A stretch of DNA of 64,000 bases from an uncultured Pedosphaera sp. (GCA_903918755.1 CAIXFN010000073.1:116142-180141); one strand, 5' to 3'; positions 43,137 to 54,580 are shown, counted from the stretch's first letter. Notes: generated from the sequence alone by a model not told the origin. Program-made: numbers and translations.

Positions 43137-43877
43137 TTGCCAATTGTCCCCGGCGTGTATCGGAGCCTTGATCCCGGGAAGATCGTTGCGACGGTCCGGT
43201 TGCTGCGCAGCCGGATTCAGGAACGCTTTCCCGACGCCAATCTCGTGGGGGTGGCCGGCGAGTTGTTGCGGATTGCCGAACAGGCGGCCGTGAATTCGGC
43301 CGCCATTTCCCGGCCCTTGTTGCCCTTGCGGTGTGGCATCGGTTTGCTCGTGTTGACTTTCCTCTTCGTGATTGGCTGGATTGCCATGCACGTCAAAATT
43401 TCCACTCAAATCGACCGTTTTTCCGAATTTTTGCAGGCTCTCGATGCCGCGTTGAACACGGTGCTGCTGATTGGCGGCGCCATCTTTTTCCTGTTCACCC
43501 TCGAGGTGCGCATCAAGCGCAATCGGGCGCTCAAATTATTGCACGAATTGCGCTCGCTGGTTCACATCGTGGACATGCACCAATTGACCAAGGATCCCGC
43601 GACCATCACCGGTCTGGCCACCCGCACCGCTTCCTCGCCCCCGCGCACGATGACGCGCTTTGAATTGGCCCGCTACCTGGATTATTGCAGCGAAATGTCG
43701 TCGCTGATTGGCAAAATTGCGGCGCTTTACGTGCAGAAGTACGACGACGAGGTGGTCCTGGGAGCCGTCGACCAGATCGAGGATTTGACCACCAGCCTGT
43801 CGCGGAAAACCTGGCAAAAAATCACGATTCTGAACAATTTGCAATCCGATGGCGGCGGCTATTCGGATGATGTCTAG
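43137..43877 (+). CDS. Membrane protein of unknown function
   Basis: A protein of about 246 aa with two hydrophobic segments (CGIGLLVLTFLFVIGWIAMHV at about 66-86; LNTVLLIGGAIFFLFTLEV at about 106-124) separated by a short amphipathic loop. A soluble C-terminal half rich in charged helices follows (RFELARYLDYCSEMSSLIGKIAALYVQKYDDEVVLGAVDQIEDL). The N-terminal 60 residues also look helical and cytosolic. I do not recognise the family. The start is uncertain: the frame opens at a TTG (43137) and no ATG is available before the first membrane segment. The 3' end overlaps the convergent MFS gene by 4 bp. Confidence 0.7.
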   Translation: MPIVPGVYRSLDPGKIVATVRLLRSRIQERFPDANLVGVAGELLRIAEQAAVNSAAISRPLLPLRCGIGLLVLTFLFVIGWIAMHVKISTQIDRFSEFLQALDAALNTVLLIGGAIFFLFTLEVRIKRNRALKLLHELRSLVHIVDMHQLTKDPATITGLATRTASSPPRTMTRFELARYLDYCSEMSSLIGKIAALYVQKYDDEVVLGAVDQIEDLTTSLSRKTWQKITILNNLQSDGGGYSDDV

Positions 43878-45157
43878 GCGTCTGCGGATGCGCGGGGCTT
43901 GATCTGGAGCACGATCAGGACCGAGGCCAGCGCGATGGAGGCAAAGACACCGAAGATGAGCGGTAGCGGCACCCGGTGGTCGCGCAGGATGCCGAAGCCC
44001 CAATCCCCCAAGCCGCCGCAGCTGAGGCTGACCAGGTTGAGCAGGCCATAGCCGGTGGCCCGCCATTCCGGCCGCGTGATCTGGCAGAGGATCGGCATGT
44101 TGTTGCAATCAAAGCAACCCCAGCCAAAGCCAAACAGCACCAAACCAGTGAGGGCAACCGGGAGCGTACCCGAGAGGCCCACGCTCAGCAGCGCGGGCAG
44201 GAACAGCAGGGTGCCCAGGGCGCTCGTAAAAATGCGACCGCGCGCACTCGTGCGGGACCAGCGATCGGCCAGCGTTCCTCCCACCAGCACCCCCAGGATC
44301 GCCGAGATTTGCACAAACAGCACGGCACTCACCCCTGAGCGACCCTGGCCGAGACCGAATTTATCCCGCAAAATCGCCGGCATCCAATCCCGCACGATCC
44401 ATCCGGCAATGGCGGGAAGCGTAAAGTAGAGGATCAGCAGGAGGAAATTGCGGTTGGTCAACAGCCCCCGGAAGGCGCCACGCGTCGCGGGCGGGAGCGG
44501 CTCCGGGGAATTGGGGACGGGCCGGTTGGACGGCCGGAGCAGGGCGAAGAGGGGCAGGGCGTACCCGATCCCGATCAGCCCACACAACGAAAACACCCAA
44601 CGCCAGCCCAGCGCGGCGGAGTCCGCCGCGTATCCTGCGAATCCTCCCAGGATTTGCCCGAGGTAAATGCCCGTTTGGTGTACCCCCATCGCGCGCGAGC
44701 GGGTGCTGTTGGGGTGCCAATCCGCGACCAGTGCCAGCGCGGCCGGATAATAAAAGGCCTCACTTAGCCCCATCAAAGTGCGCGCGGCCAGAAGTTCGTG
44801 GAAGGTGCTCACGTGGCCGGTCCACCACGTGACGGCGGACCAGACGAAGAGGCTCCCGGTGATCACCGGCCGGCGGCCCACCCGATCTGCCAGGTAGCCG
44901 CCGAACGGGCTCAGGAGCGCATAGGACCACTTGAACGAGCCCAGCACCAGCCCCCAATCCGCCTGGTTGGCAATGCTCGGAATATCGGCGACCATCGAGG
45001 ACTTCATGGTCGCCAGCATCTGGCGATCCAGGTAGTTCAACAGCGCCACCGGAAACAACAGCGCCACGACTGCCCACGCGTAACCCAGCGGTTTCTTGCT
45101 TGGGGTTGAAGGCATGCGAAACTCGTTGCGTCGGGACGCGATTACCGGAAATCGCAT
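43874..45157 (-). CDS. MFS transporter (ACS/sugar-acid type)
   Basis: A 427-aa 12-helix permease of the major facilitator superfamily, anion:cation symporter-like. Helix 1 contains ALLNYLDRQMLATMK. The loop 2-3 signature is GGYLADRVGRRPV and helix 4/5 carries GLSEAFYYPAALALVADWHP, as in hexuronate, galactonate and phthalate carriers. The second half has GGTLADRWSRTSARGR. An alternative start at ATG 45115 (MPSTPSKKP) is equally plausible. The gene follows the GH43 gene with a 15-bp gap, so the pair is likely an operon in which the sugars released outside are imported by this protein. Confidence 0.9.
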   Translation of the reverse strand: MRFPVIASRRNEFRMPSTPSKKPLGYAWAVVALLFPVALLNYLDRQMLATMKSSMVADIPSIANQADWGLVLGSFKWSYALLSPFGGYLADRVGRRPVITGSLFVWSAVTWWTGHVSTFHELLAARTLMGLSEAFYYPAALALVADWHPNSTRSRAMGVHQTGIYLGQILGGFAGYAADSAALGWRWVFSLCGLIGIGYALPLFALLRPSNRPVPNSPEPLPPATRGAFRGLLTNRNFLLLILYFTLPAIAGWIVRDWMPAILRDKFGLGQGRSGVSAVLFVQISAILGVLVGGTLADRWSRTSARGRIFTSALGTLLFLPALLSVGLSGTLPVALTGLVLFGFGWGCFDCNNMPILCQITRPEWRATGYGLLNLVSLSCGGLGDWGFGILRDHRVPLPLIFGVFASIALASVLIVLQIKPRASADA

Positions 45158-45172
45158 CCCGCAGGCATCCCA

Positions 45173-46189
45173 CTAGGGTTTAACGGGAGCCACTCCCGCG
45201 AAGGTAATTTTCACGGGTTTGATCTGGCCCTGTTCATCGAATTCCATCCGCTCAATGCACACCACTCGATGGTTCCCGTCCGTTTCGCCCAACGGGCGGC
45301 GGTGATAGACAATGTAATATTCATCACGCCCCGGGGCTTGGATGACCGAATGATGCCCGGCTCCGGTGGCCACCGCGGGATCCTGCTGCAGAATTTTGGC
45401 AATCCGCTTGAACGGCCCTAGCGGCGAATCGCCGATCGCGTAGGCCACCGAGTAATTGGGCCCCGTCCAGCCGCCCTCGCTCCACATCAGGTAATACTTG
45501 CCGTGGCGGATGAACATGAACGGGCCCTCCACATAACCTTCTGGCGTGATTTCCTTGAAATCGGTTCCATCCGGAAAGGTCCCCAAACCGCGGAAATCAT
45601 CCCGCAACGGCACGATGTTGCAATGCCGCCAACCGCCGTAAATGAGGTAGTATTTGCCGTCGGCATCGTGAAAGGCGAACTGATCGATCGGTTGGGCGCC
45701 ATTGTGAAAACGGTCCACCAGCGGTTTGCCGATCAGGTCCGCATATGGGCCTTCGGGCCGGTCCGCCACGGCCACGCCGATGCCGCCGGTCTGCCGGTCA
45801 TTCTGGATGTCGTTGGCGCCAAAAAAGAAATAATATTTCCCGCCCTTTTCCACCACGGAAGGCGCCCACATCGCCCGCTTCGCCCAGGTAATTTCGTTGG
45901 TGCCAAAAACATGCGGGTGCTTGGTCCAGGTTACTAGGTCGGGCGAGGAGAACGCGTCAAAAAAGGTCTGTTCGTTGTATTTGGCGGAGTAGGTGGGGAA
46001 AATCCAGAACTGCTTGGCAAAGACTGCCCCTTCCGGATCGGCATACCAACCGGGAAAAACCGGATTGCCCGAAGTGCCGGGGTGATCGCCCGCGGCGGCG
46101 GTTTGCGCCCGACCCACCTGGCTGCGGTTGGCGAGGGCCAGCGTCAGGCCGAGAATGAGCGGAAACAGGGAACGACGTTTAAAAATCAT
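45173..46189 (-). CDS. Secreted glycoside hydrolase family 43
   Basis: A five-bladed beta-propeller GH43 enzyme (arabinofuranosidase/xylosidase type) of about 338 aa from ATG 46189. It has a signal peptide (RRSLFPLILGLTLALA). The three catalytic acids (numbered from the 46201 ATG) are general base Asp55 in PGWYADPEG, pKa modulator Asp173 in QPIDQFAF and acid Glu225 in YVEGPFMF. AMWAPSVVEKGGKYYFFFGA (110-129) is the characteristic second blade. The C terminus shows GAGHHSVIQAPGRDEYYIVYHRR, the GH43 histidine loop. It is co-directional with the MFS gene 15 bp downstream and probably degrades arabinan or xylan side chains. Confidence 0.92.
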   Translation of the reverse strand: MIFKRRSLFPLILGLTLALANRSQVGRAQTAAAGDHPGTSGNPVFPGWYADPEGAVFAKQFWIFPTYSAKYNEQTFFDAFSSPDLVTWTKHPHVFGTNEITWAKRAMWAPSVVEKGGKYYFFFGANDIQNDRQTGGIGVAVADRPEGPYADLIGKPLVDRFHNGAQPIDQFAFHDADGKYYLIYGGWRHCNIVPLRDDFRGLGTFPDGTDFKEITPEGYVEGPFMFIRHGKYYLMWSEGGWTGPNYSVAYAIGDSPLGPFKRIAKILQQDPAVATGAGHHSVIQAPGRDEYYIVYHRRPLGETDGNHRVVCIERMEFDEQGQIKPVKITFAGVAPVKP

Positions 46190-46304
46190 ATGACGGAGCA
46201 TGGCTTTGTGTTGGTGAAGTACGAGAGCACGATCCGGGAACCGGGGTCAACCGGAAAATCAAGGAATTCGCGAAATCAAATCGCGACTGGACCGCCCCAC
46301 TTCC

Positions 46305-47720
46305 TCAGGGCGCCACTGGCATGGTCTCATCCGGTCCGACTTGGTAATGCCACTGCTTCACGTAATCCGGACCCGACCGAAACTCATCATGCTGCGCCGC
46401 CAGTTTGGCCTGCAGCAGTTTTTCCATGTCCGCCTGGAGTTGCGCCGATCCCGGTTCGCCAACCAGGTTGTGGAGTTGGAACGGATCGGCCACGTTGTCG
46501 TAAAGCAACCAGGGGCCCTTGAGATCCCGTGCATAGGTATGGCGGGCTGTTCGCACCGCCCGGTATTCGCGGCCGCCCACTTTGCGGGTGTATTCGCCGA
46601 ACGGCGCAACGCACCGCACCACCGTGGCGCCGCCGGAGGGATCCACCCCGCCGCGCAGCGTCCCGCTGAAATCCAATCCTTCCACACTCGGCGGCACCGC
46701 CAATCCCGCCAGTCGCAGCAGCGTGGGCATGATATCCTCGGTGTTGATCGTGGCGTCCAGCCGGGCAGGGGCGATGCCCAGATCCGCCGGCAGCCGCACG
46801 AGCAGCGGCACCCGGGCCGATTCATCAAAGGGACGCTGTTTGCGTTGCTGATTCTGGGATCCCAGCATGTCTCCATGATCCGAAGTGAACACCACGATCG
46901 TGTTCGTCGCCAACCCGGTTTGGGCCAATGTCTCCAGCAACTCCCCGATGCAATCATCCAGCGCGGTGCAATGCGCATAGTAACCGGCCAATTCCCGGCG
47001 GGTTTTGGCCCGGGCGGATTCGGGAACATTGGGTCTCAGCTGAATTTCCTCCGGTCGATACATCGCCCGGTACTTGGCCGGGGCGGTTTCATACGGATTG
47101 TGGGGCGGCCCGAAGGCGAGCCACAACAGGAAGGGCGCGTTCGTTTGCGCCCGTCTACGTAAATACTCCTGGGCGTCCCGCGTTTGGGACTGCGCATCAT
47201 AACCCTCCCAAACCAGCGCCTCCGGCGTGTCCGCGAAATAGCGGGAATGGTTGTACTCATGGGTGCATTCCAGCACCTTCCAATACTCAAATCCCTGCCG
47301 CCGCTCGCGCGGGATGAAAATCGAGCGGCTGCCGTTTCCGTCCACATGCCATTTCCCGATGCAGCCCGTCTGGTAACCCGCGCTTCCCAATACTTTGGCC
47401 AGGGTCACCGCGGCGGGATTCAACGGCACGTCATTGATAAACACCCCATGCGTCAACGGACGCTGCCCGGTGAGCAGCGAGGCGCGGGTGGGGGAGCATA
47501 CCGGCGTGCCCGCCACGGCCTGGGTGAAATTAACCGCCTCGCCTGCCAGACGATCCAGATGCGGCGTGTGCACATTGGGATCACCGGCAAAGCCAAAAGC
47601 TTGGGCCCGCCACTGGTCCGCGATGATAAACAAAATGTTCGGCGGCGGTTTGGTCGCGGGCGTTGCGCGCACTGCCAACGGCAGTATGAGCAGCAGCAAC
47701 AAAGCGAATCGGGAGCGCAT
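46305..47720 (-). CDS. Secreted sulfatase (formylglycine type)
   Basis: A 471-aa type I sulfatase with signal peptide (MRSRFALLLLLILPLAVRA). PNILFIIADQWRAQ (27-40) carries the metal-binding Asp35. The formylglycine motif CSPTRASLLTGQ has Cys75 as the residue oxidised by a formylglycine-generating enzyme. GKWH and TSDHGDMLGSQNQQRKQRPFDES supply further active-site residues. It removes sulfate esters from sulfated polysaccharides or mucins in the periplasm or outside. It lies upstream of the GH43-MFS pair in the same direction (about 115 bp), which suggests a sulfated-glycan utilisation cluster. A maturase gene is not in this window. Confidence 0.93.
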   Translation of the reverse strand: MRSRFALLLLLILPLAVRATPATKPPPNILFIIADQWRAQAFGFAGDPNVHTPHLDRLAGEAVNFTQAVAGTPVCSPTRASLLTGQRPLTHGVFINDVPLNPAAVTLAKVLGSAGYQTGCIGKWHVDGNGSRSIFIPRERRQGFEYWKVLECTHEYNHSRYFADTPEALVWEGYDAQSQTRDAQEYLRRRAQTNAPFLLWLAFGPPHNPYETAPAKYRAMYRPEEIQLRPNVPESARAKTRRELAGYYAHCTALDDCIGELLETLAQTGLATNTIVVFTSDHGDMLGSQNQQRKQRPFDESARVPLLVRLPADLGIAPARLDATINTEDIMPTLLRLAGLAVPPSVEGLDFSGTLRGGVDPSGGATVVRCVAPFGEYTRKVGGREYRAVRTARHTYARDLKGPWLLYDNVADPFQLHNLVGEPGSAQLQADMEKLLQAKLAAQHDEFRSGPDYVKQWHYQVGPDETMPVAP

Positions 47721-47724
47721 GTGA

Positions 47725-49884
<2,160 letters not shown>

Positions 49885-50448
49885 TAGAGTCCTCAGGCTG
49901 CACCAAAAACGGACGCAAATAACCCGGCCTCCTATCCCCAACACCAAAGGTGTTGTGCCCGCGAGTCCAACGGTTGGCGCGAGGCACGAGCGCCTACCTT
50001 GGGTTTCCATCGTTAAATCCCGCCAACCTATATGAAGGTGGTTGTGGCAAACTCGGCTCTGAGCCAAACACCAACCTGCCCATGTCGTCGCCGACATCCT
50101 GACTCGGGGCGACTCGTCCGAAGCTGGAGGGCGCCGCAGCGGAAATGCTAGCCTCGGACTCCTGGGGCCAGGGAAATTGTGTGGCCCGCAACCATGGCCG
50201 ACCAGCCCTCTTCTCCCTCGCTGCCATTCCGAATGGCGGAGGGCAGGTGAGAGGTGGTGTGATCCACTTTCCACGTTCCCAAGATCCCAGTCTGGGATCA
50301 GGAGTCCAAAGGCTGGCTTCCGGTCCTCAGCGCGTAGATTTCACGCTGAATGCGTGCGTGGCACCCGCATCGAGCCAGTTTCCTGCTAAATAAGGCCTGC
50401 TCTGGTATGGCATCAGATTTGCTTGAGTGCCTCTGAAACCATGTGCGG
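49885..50448. other. Non-coding stretch downstream of ligA
   Basis: No supported gene. The first part contains several short perfect palindromes, annotated separately. The rest (50020-50440) is GC-rich and only carries short chance frames. Its end must hold the promoter of the first pseudopilin gene. Confidence 0.5.
49935..50020. repeat. Cluster of short hairpins
   Basis: Within 80 bp there are AACACCAAAGGTGTT (49940-49954) and the perfect palindrome CCAACGGTTGG (49967-49977). An AGGC/GCCT stem follows shortly after. The style (short stem, AAA loop) is like the hairpins in the composite repeats at 55-62 kb, though the sequence is not the same family by eye. Confidence 0.5.
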
Positions 50449-51195
50449 ATGAAAACGGGCAAACCTGGGCGGATGGCTTTTACATTGCTGGAGATGCTGG
50501 CGGTGATCAGCATTGTCGGCTTCCTGTCCATGCTGCTCGTGCCCACCCTCGTCCGCTCAGGCGACAAGGCGCGCCGCGTGCGCTGTCTCTCCAATCTGCG
50601 GCAGGTCGGCATCGCCTTTCATTCATTCCTGCCGGATCACGGGGACAGCTTCCCCATGGACGTCTCCACCAACTCCGGCGGCACCTACGAGATTTTGACC
50701 GCCTCCTATCTCGCGCATGGCGATTCCTACCTGGCCTACGCACATTTCCAGGCGCTCTCCAATGAACTCGCCAACCCCGCCGTCCTGGTGTGCCCGGCCG
50801 ACCGGGCTCGCGCGGTCGCCGGGGATTTCTCGTCGCTGGGCAACCAAAACGTCAGCTATTTCGTCGGCGCCAACGCCGACGTTTCGCTGCCGAATTCGCT
50901 CCTCGCCGGCGATCGGAATATCCTCCCCGCCGGCAGTTCGGCCCGGGCCTTGGTGCGTTTAAATGCCGATAATCCCGCCGGTTGGACCCGGGAAGTGCAC
51001 GGTTTGAAGGGGGATCAACTTTTCGCCGATGGTCATGTGGAACGCGTCAACGGCCGGATGGTGAAATTGCCGAAACGCAATGCCCCCATAATGATGGACC
51101 TGCTGCTGCCCGCCTTGAAGCCCGCTCCCCCGCCACCCTCGGCGCTGGCCAGTGCCGAGGCGCGCGGCTCCCGGGCGCTCGATTGGCAACCCTGA
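50449..51195 (+). CDS. Type II pseudopilin-like protein (H-X9-DG)
   Basis: A 248-aa protein with a prepilin-type N terminus. The processing site reads GRMA/FTLLEML with Glu at +5, followed by a 20-residue hydrophobic helix (AVISIVGFLSMLLVPTLV). The C-terminal globular part contains LLAGDRNI and the H-X9-DG motif (HGLKGDQLFADG). Such proteins (the SBP_bac_10/DUF1559-like group) are the most numerous pseudopilin-related proteins in Planctomycetes and Verrucomicrobia; their function is unknown. I chose ATG 50449 over the GTG two codons earlier. It precedes the six coupled genes but is divergent in sequence, with a longer C-terminal tail, and is separated from them by 144 bp. Confidence 0.8.
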   Translation: MKTGKPGRMAFTLLEMLAVISIVGFLSMLLVPTLVRSGDKARRVRCLSNLRQVGIAFHSFLPDHGDSFPMDVSTNSGGTYEILTASYLAHGDSYLAYAHFQALSNELANPAVLVCPADRARAVAGDFSSLGNQNVSYFVGANADVSLPNSLLAGDRNILPAGSSARALVRLNADNPAGWTREVHGLKGDQLFADGHVERVNGRMVKLPKRNAPIMMDLLLPALKPAPPPPSALASAEARGSRALDWQP

Positions 51196-51339
51196 TCTTC
51201 AATTCGCCGGGAGGTTGGGGAGTTTTGCTAGGACCGTTGCAGGTTGACGGCTGCCTGCGGAGTGGTACCTTTTGATCAGAATCACTTGTTTGAGCTATCC
51301 GGATCCGTCTGGCGGTAAACTCTCAGGAGCTTTGGGGAA

Positions 51340-51990
51340 ATGAAAATCAAATTGGCGCCCCACCACTCACGGGCCCTGACTTTCGTTGAGGTCATTGTCG
51401 GGGTGGTGGTTTTGCTCGGGCTGCTCGTTTTGATTCTACCCTACTTCGCCCAGTGCCACAGCCGTGCGACCCGGATTGTTTGTGTGTGCAATTTGAAGGA
51501 GGTGGGGTTGGGGTTCCGGACCTGGGCGGGAGATCATGGGGAGCTGTATCCGATGAAATTCTACACCAATCGGGCCGGCGGCCCCCGATGGCTCGCCAGC
51601 GGTGACCTCTTCCGCTACTTCCAGGTTTTGTCGAACTCGGTGAAATCCCTGACCAACCTGGTTTGTCCCGACGATAAGCAGGTTCGGTCCGCCACCAATT
51701 TTGCCGGTGATTTTGGTCCGCAAACCATCAGCTATTTTGCGGCCCTCCAAGCGGACGAGTCGGACCCAAACATGTTCCTCGCCGGCGATCGCAACATCAC
51801 CAATGGCTTGCCGATATTGGGTGGATTACTCCGGTTGGACACCAACCGGGTCGCCGGTTGGATCCACAAAATCCATCACGGAGCGGGCAACATCGCCATA
51901 ACCGATGGCAGCGTGCAGCAATTGAAGAGTTCCGGATTGAACACCGCGGTGCTGCATTCCGGCGTCACCAACTGGCTGCTATTCCCATGA
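51340..51990 (+). CDS. Pseudopilin-like array protein 1 (216 aa)
   Basis: First of six tandem paralogues. The prepilin-like segment is HSRA/LTFVEVIVGVVVLLGLLVLIL (Ala at -1, Glu at +5). The globular part has a conserved Cys pair (CVCNLKEVGLGFRTWAGDHGE), FRYFQVLSNS, LVCPDD, YFAALQ, NMFLAGDRNITNG and HHGAGNIAITDGSVQQL (H-X9-DG). It ends TNWLLFP. AGGAG and GGGGAA precede the ATG, so this is the likely entry point for ribosomes on the polycistronic message. Predicted to be inserted in the inner membrane and possibly assembled by a type II secretion/type IV pilus machine encoded elsewhere. Confidence 0.82.
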   Translation: MKIKLAPHHSRALTFVEVIVGVVVLLGLLVLILPYFAQCHSRATRIVCVCNLKEVGLGFRTWAGDHGELYPMKFYTNRAGGPRWLASGDLFRYFQVLSNSVKSLTNLVCPDDKQVRSATNFAGDFGPQTISYFAALQADESDPNMFLAGDRNITNGLPILGGLLRLDTNRVAGWIHKIHHGAGNIAITDGSVQQLKSSGLNTAVLHSGVTNWLLFP

Positions 51991-52637
51991 AACCCAGGAT
52001 TTCAGCCGGCCGGGAGCGCGCTCTGAGCATGGTGGAGGTTTTGGTGGCCGTCTTCATCCTGTTGCTGCTCATTGCTGTCATTTTGCCCAGTTTCAGCCGC
52101 TGCCAGTGCCAAGCCCCGCGGATCAATTGCGTGAATAATCTGAAACAAGTTGCCCTCGCCTTTCGCATTTGGGCCGGTGATAACGACGACAAATATCCCA
52201 TGGCCTTTTACATCAGCGATTCCGGCCAGCCGTTGTGGCCGGATTCCAGCAACCAGTTCCATTACTTCCAGGTCATGTCGAATGAAATGAGCACGCCGAA
52301 AATCGTGATTTGCCCTTCGGATCCGGGACGGACTGCCGCCACCAATTTTCTGGCCGATATCGATCGCAACAAGGTGAGCTATTTCATCGGCCTGAATGCA
52401 GACCAATCCCGGCCGGAGATGTTCCTGGCCGGCGACCGCCACCTGACCGACGGAAAGCCGGTGCGGAATGGGTTGCTCGGTTTGACCTATCGCCAAAGTG
52501 TCATCTGGACCAAGGAGAACCACGCGGGGCAGGGGAATGTCGCCCTCGTGGATGGCAGCGTGGCGATGATGCGCAATGAACCGCTCGACCTGCGCCTCCC
52601 GCACGATGGCACGACCAACTGGCTGGTATTCCCATGA
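51987..52637 (+). CDS. Pseudopilin-like array protein 2 (216 aa)
   Basis: Second array member, starting in the ATGA overlap with the preceding stop. N-terminal class signal GRERA/LSMVEVLVAVFILLLLIAVIL. The globular part has INCVNNLKQVALAFRIWAGDND, YPMAFYISDSGQPLWPDSSN, the H-X9-DG motif in ENHAGQGNVALVDGSV and the shared end TNWLVFP. It is the most divergent of the six in the middle (RHLTDGKPVRNGLLGL), which argues against very recent duplication. Same unknown function as its neighbours. Confidence 0.82.
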   Translation: MKPRISAGRERALSMVEVLVAVFILLLLIAVILPSFSRCQCQAPRINCVNNLKQVALAFRIWAGDNDDKYPMAFYISDSGQPLWPDSSNQFHYFQVMSNEMSTPKIVICPSDPGRTAATNFLADIDRNKVSYFIGLNADQSRPEMFLAGDRHLTDGKPVRNGLLGLTYRQSVIWTKENHAGQGNVALVDGSVAMMRNEPLDLRLPHDGTTNWLVFP

Positions 52638-53284
52638 AGATTCTCCCCGCCACCCCACGAAATCGCGCCGTGAGTCTGCCTGAACTCATCGTGATTATCG
52701 CGGTCGTGGGATTACTTGCTGCGATGTTAATTATGCCCGCCGGCACCGATAAAAGTAAAGTATTGAGGATCGTTTGTGGAAATCAACTGAAGTCAGTGGC
52801 GTTTGCATTCCGCATTTGGGCCGGTGATAATGGCGACCGGTATCCCATGGCCTTTTACACCAATGCCGCCGGTGGCCCAGCCTTTGCGGATTCCAGCAAT
52901 GCCTTCCGCTATTTTGAGGTCATTTCGAACGAGCTATCGACCCCAGTCTTGCTTGTCTGCCCGAAAGACCGGGCCCGACGGATCGCGACCAATTTCACCT
53001 CGGATTTCAACAACCAGCGCGTGAGCTATTTCGTAGGCCTGCAAGCGCGCAAATCCAACCCGAACCTGCTCCTGGCCGGTGATCGTGACCTCACTAGCGG
53101 TCCGGGACCGCTTGACGGGGTGCTGACGTTATCGACCAATCAAAGCGCCCGTTGGTTGGGAAAGTTGCATCCTGAAGGAGGAAATGTCGCCCTAACCGAT
53201 GGCAGCGTGAGTCAATTGACCAGTTCCGGATTGAACACCGCGGTGCTGCATAGCGGCGTCACCAACTGGCTGTTGTTCCCGTGA
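52634..53284 (+). CDS. Pseudopilin-like array protein 3 (216 aa)
   Basis: Third array member, ATGA-overlapped. The signal segment RNRA/VSLPELIVIIAVVGLLAAMLI has Pro at +4 before the Glu at +5. Features are CGNQLKSVAFAFRIWAGDNGDRYPM, NAFRYFEVISNEL, FTSDFNNQRVSYFVGLQARKSN, HPEGGNVALTDGSV (H-X9-DG) and TNWLLFP. Its first 60 bases are almost identical to those of the next gene, a sign of recent duplication or gene conversion. Confidence 0.82.
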   Translation: MKILPATPRNRAVSLPELIVIIAVVGLLAAMLIMPAGTDKSKVLRIVCGNQLKSVAFAFRIWAGDNGDRYPMAFYTNAAGGPAFADSSNAFRYFEVISNELSTPVLLVCPKDRARRIATNFTSDFNNQRVSYFVGLQARKSNPNLLLAGDRDLTSGPGPLDGVLTLSTNQSARWLGKLHPEGGNVALTDGSVSQLTSSGLNTAVLHSGVTNWLLFP

Positions 53285-53931
53285 AGATTCTCCCCGCCAC
53301 CCCACGAAATCGCGCCGTGAGTCTGCCTGAACTCGTGGCGATTTTGGCTGTCGTGGTATTACTCTTTGTAATATTCATATTGCCCTCGGGTATCTTGAAA
53401 AATAAAGCGCCGCGGATCTATTGCGTCAATAACCTAAAGCAGGTGGCATCTGCCTTTCGAGTCTGGGGGGCCGATCATGGGGGCCAATATCCCATGGGCG
53501 TTTACACAAATGCCATGGGCGGCCAGGCCTTTGCGGATTCCAGTAATTCATTTCGGTATTTCCAGGTCATGTCCAACGAGTTGAGCGAGCCTAAAATCGC
53601 TTGGTGTCCTGAGGATGGGAAGCGTCGGGCCGCTGTCAATTTCACCTCGGATTTCAGCAACCACCGGTTGAGCTATTTCGTGGGCCTGCAGGCGGCCGAG
53701 TCAAATCCGAACATGTTCCTGGCGGGGGATCGCAATATCACCAATGGCCTGCCGGTGAAAAACGGATTACTCCTGTTGGATACCAATCGAGTGGCCGGCT
53801 GGACCCGCCAAATCCACCACGGAGCCGGCAACATCGCTTTCACCGATGGCAGCGTGCAGCAATTGACCAGTTCCGGGTTGAACACCGCGATGCTGCATAG
53901 CGGCATCACCAACTGGCTGGTATTCCCATGA
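53281..53931 (+). CDS. Pseudopilin-like array protein 4 (216 aa)
   Basis: Fourth array member. It starts with GTG in a GTGA overlap, the only non-ATG start in the series, which implies dependence on translational coupling. Signal RNRA/VSLPELVAILAVVVLLFVIFI. Globular part: YCVNNLKQVASAFRVWGADHGGQYPM, SNSFRYFQVMSNEL, HHGAGNIAFTDGSVQQL (H-X9-DG), TNWLVFP. The second half is very similar to members 1 and 5 (NITNGLPVKNGLLLLDTNRVAGW), suggesting mosaic exchange among copies. Confidence 0.82.
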   Translation: MKILPATPRNRAVSLPELVAILAVVVLLFVIFILPSGILKNKAPRIYCVNNLKQVASAFRVWGADHGGQYPMGVYTNAMGGQAFADSSNSFRYFQVMSNELSEPKIAWCPEDGKRRAAVNFTSDFSNHRLSYFVGLQAAESNPNMFLAGDRNITNGLPVKNGLLLLDTNRVAGWTRQIHHGAGNIAFTDGSVQQLTSSGLNTAMLHSGITNWLVFP

Positions 53932-54580
53932 AGATTCTCCGCGCTCACTCAAAGAATCGCGCCCTGAGTCTCCCTGAACTCGTGGTGATTATGGCGGTCG
54001 TGGGATTACTCGTTGCTGTGTTTATCCTGCCTGCGGTTGTGCCGCGAAGAACTAAGGCAATTCCGATCAATTGCGTGAATCATCTGAAGCAGGTGGCGTT
54101 GGCCTTTCGTCTCTGGGCCGGTGATAATGGCGAGCAGTATCCCATGGCTGCCTATACCAATGCCACGGGCGGCCCGGCTTTTTCGGATTCCAGCAATGCC
54201 TTCCGCTATTTCCAGATCATGTCCAACGAATTCAGTTCGGCGAAAATTCTTCTCTGTCCCATGGATGGGGAGAGGCAGTTCGCGACCAATTTCACCTCCG
54301 ATTTCAACAATCTCCGCGTGAGCTATTTCGTTGGGCTCAGTCTCGCAAATCCACCCCCAATATGTTCCTGGCGGGGGATCGCAACATCACCAATGGCCTG
54401 CCGGTGAAAAACGGTTTACTCCTGTTGGATACCAATCGAGTGGCCGGCTGGACCCACCAAATCCACCACGGAGCCGGCAACATCGCCATGACCGATGGCA
54501 GCGTGCAACAATTGACCAGTTCCGGGTTAAATTCGGCGGTGCGGGCCTCCGGCGTCACCAACTGGCTCCTGTTCCCATGA
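53928..54580 (+). pseudogene. Pseudopilin-like array protein 5, frameshifted
   Basis: Fifth array member, broken by a -1 frameshift. Frame one runs from ATG 53928 (KNRA/LSLPELVVIMAVVGLL) through FTSDFNNLRVSYFVGL, then derails. Frame two resumes with SRKSTPNMFLAGDRNITNG and carries the usual H-X9-DG (HHGAGNIAMTDG) and TNWLLFP end at 54580. Comparison with the paralogues (GGCCTGCAAGCGCGCAAA versus GGGCTCAGTCTCGCAAA) places one missing base near 54337. Either a recent null allele, a programmed shift, or an assembly error; the rest of the gene is intact. Confidence 0.8.
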
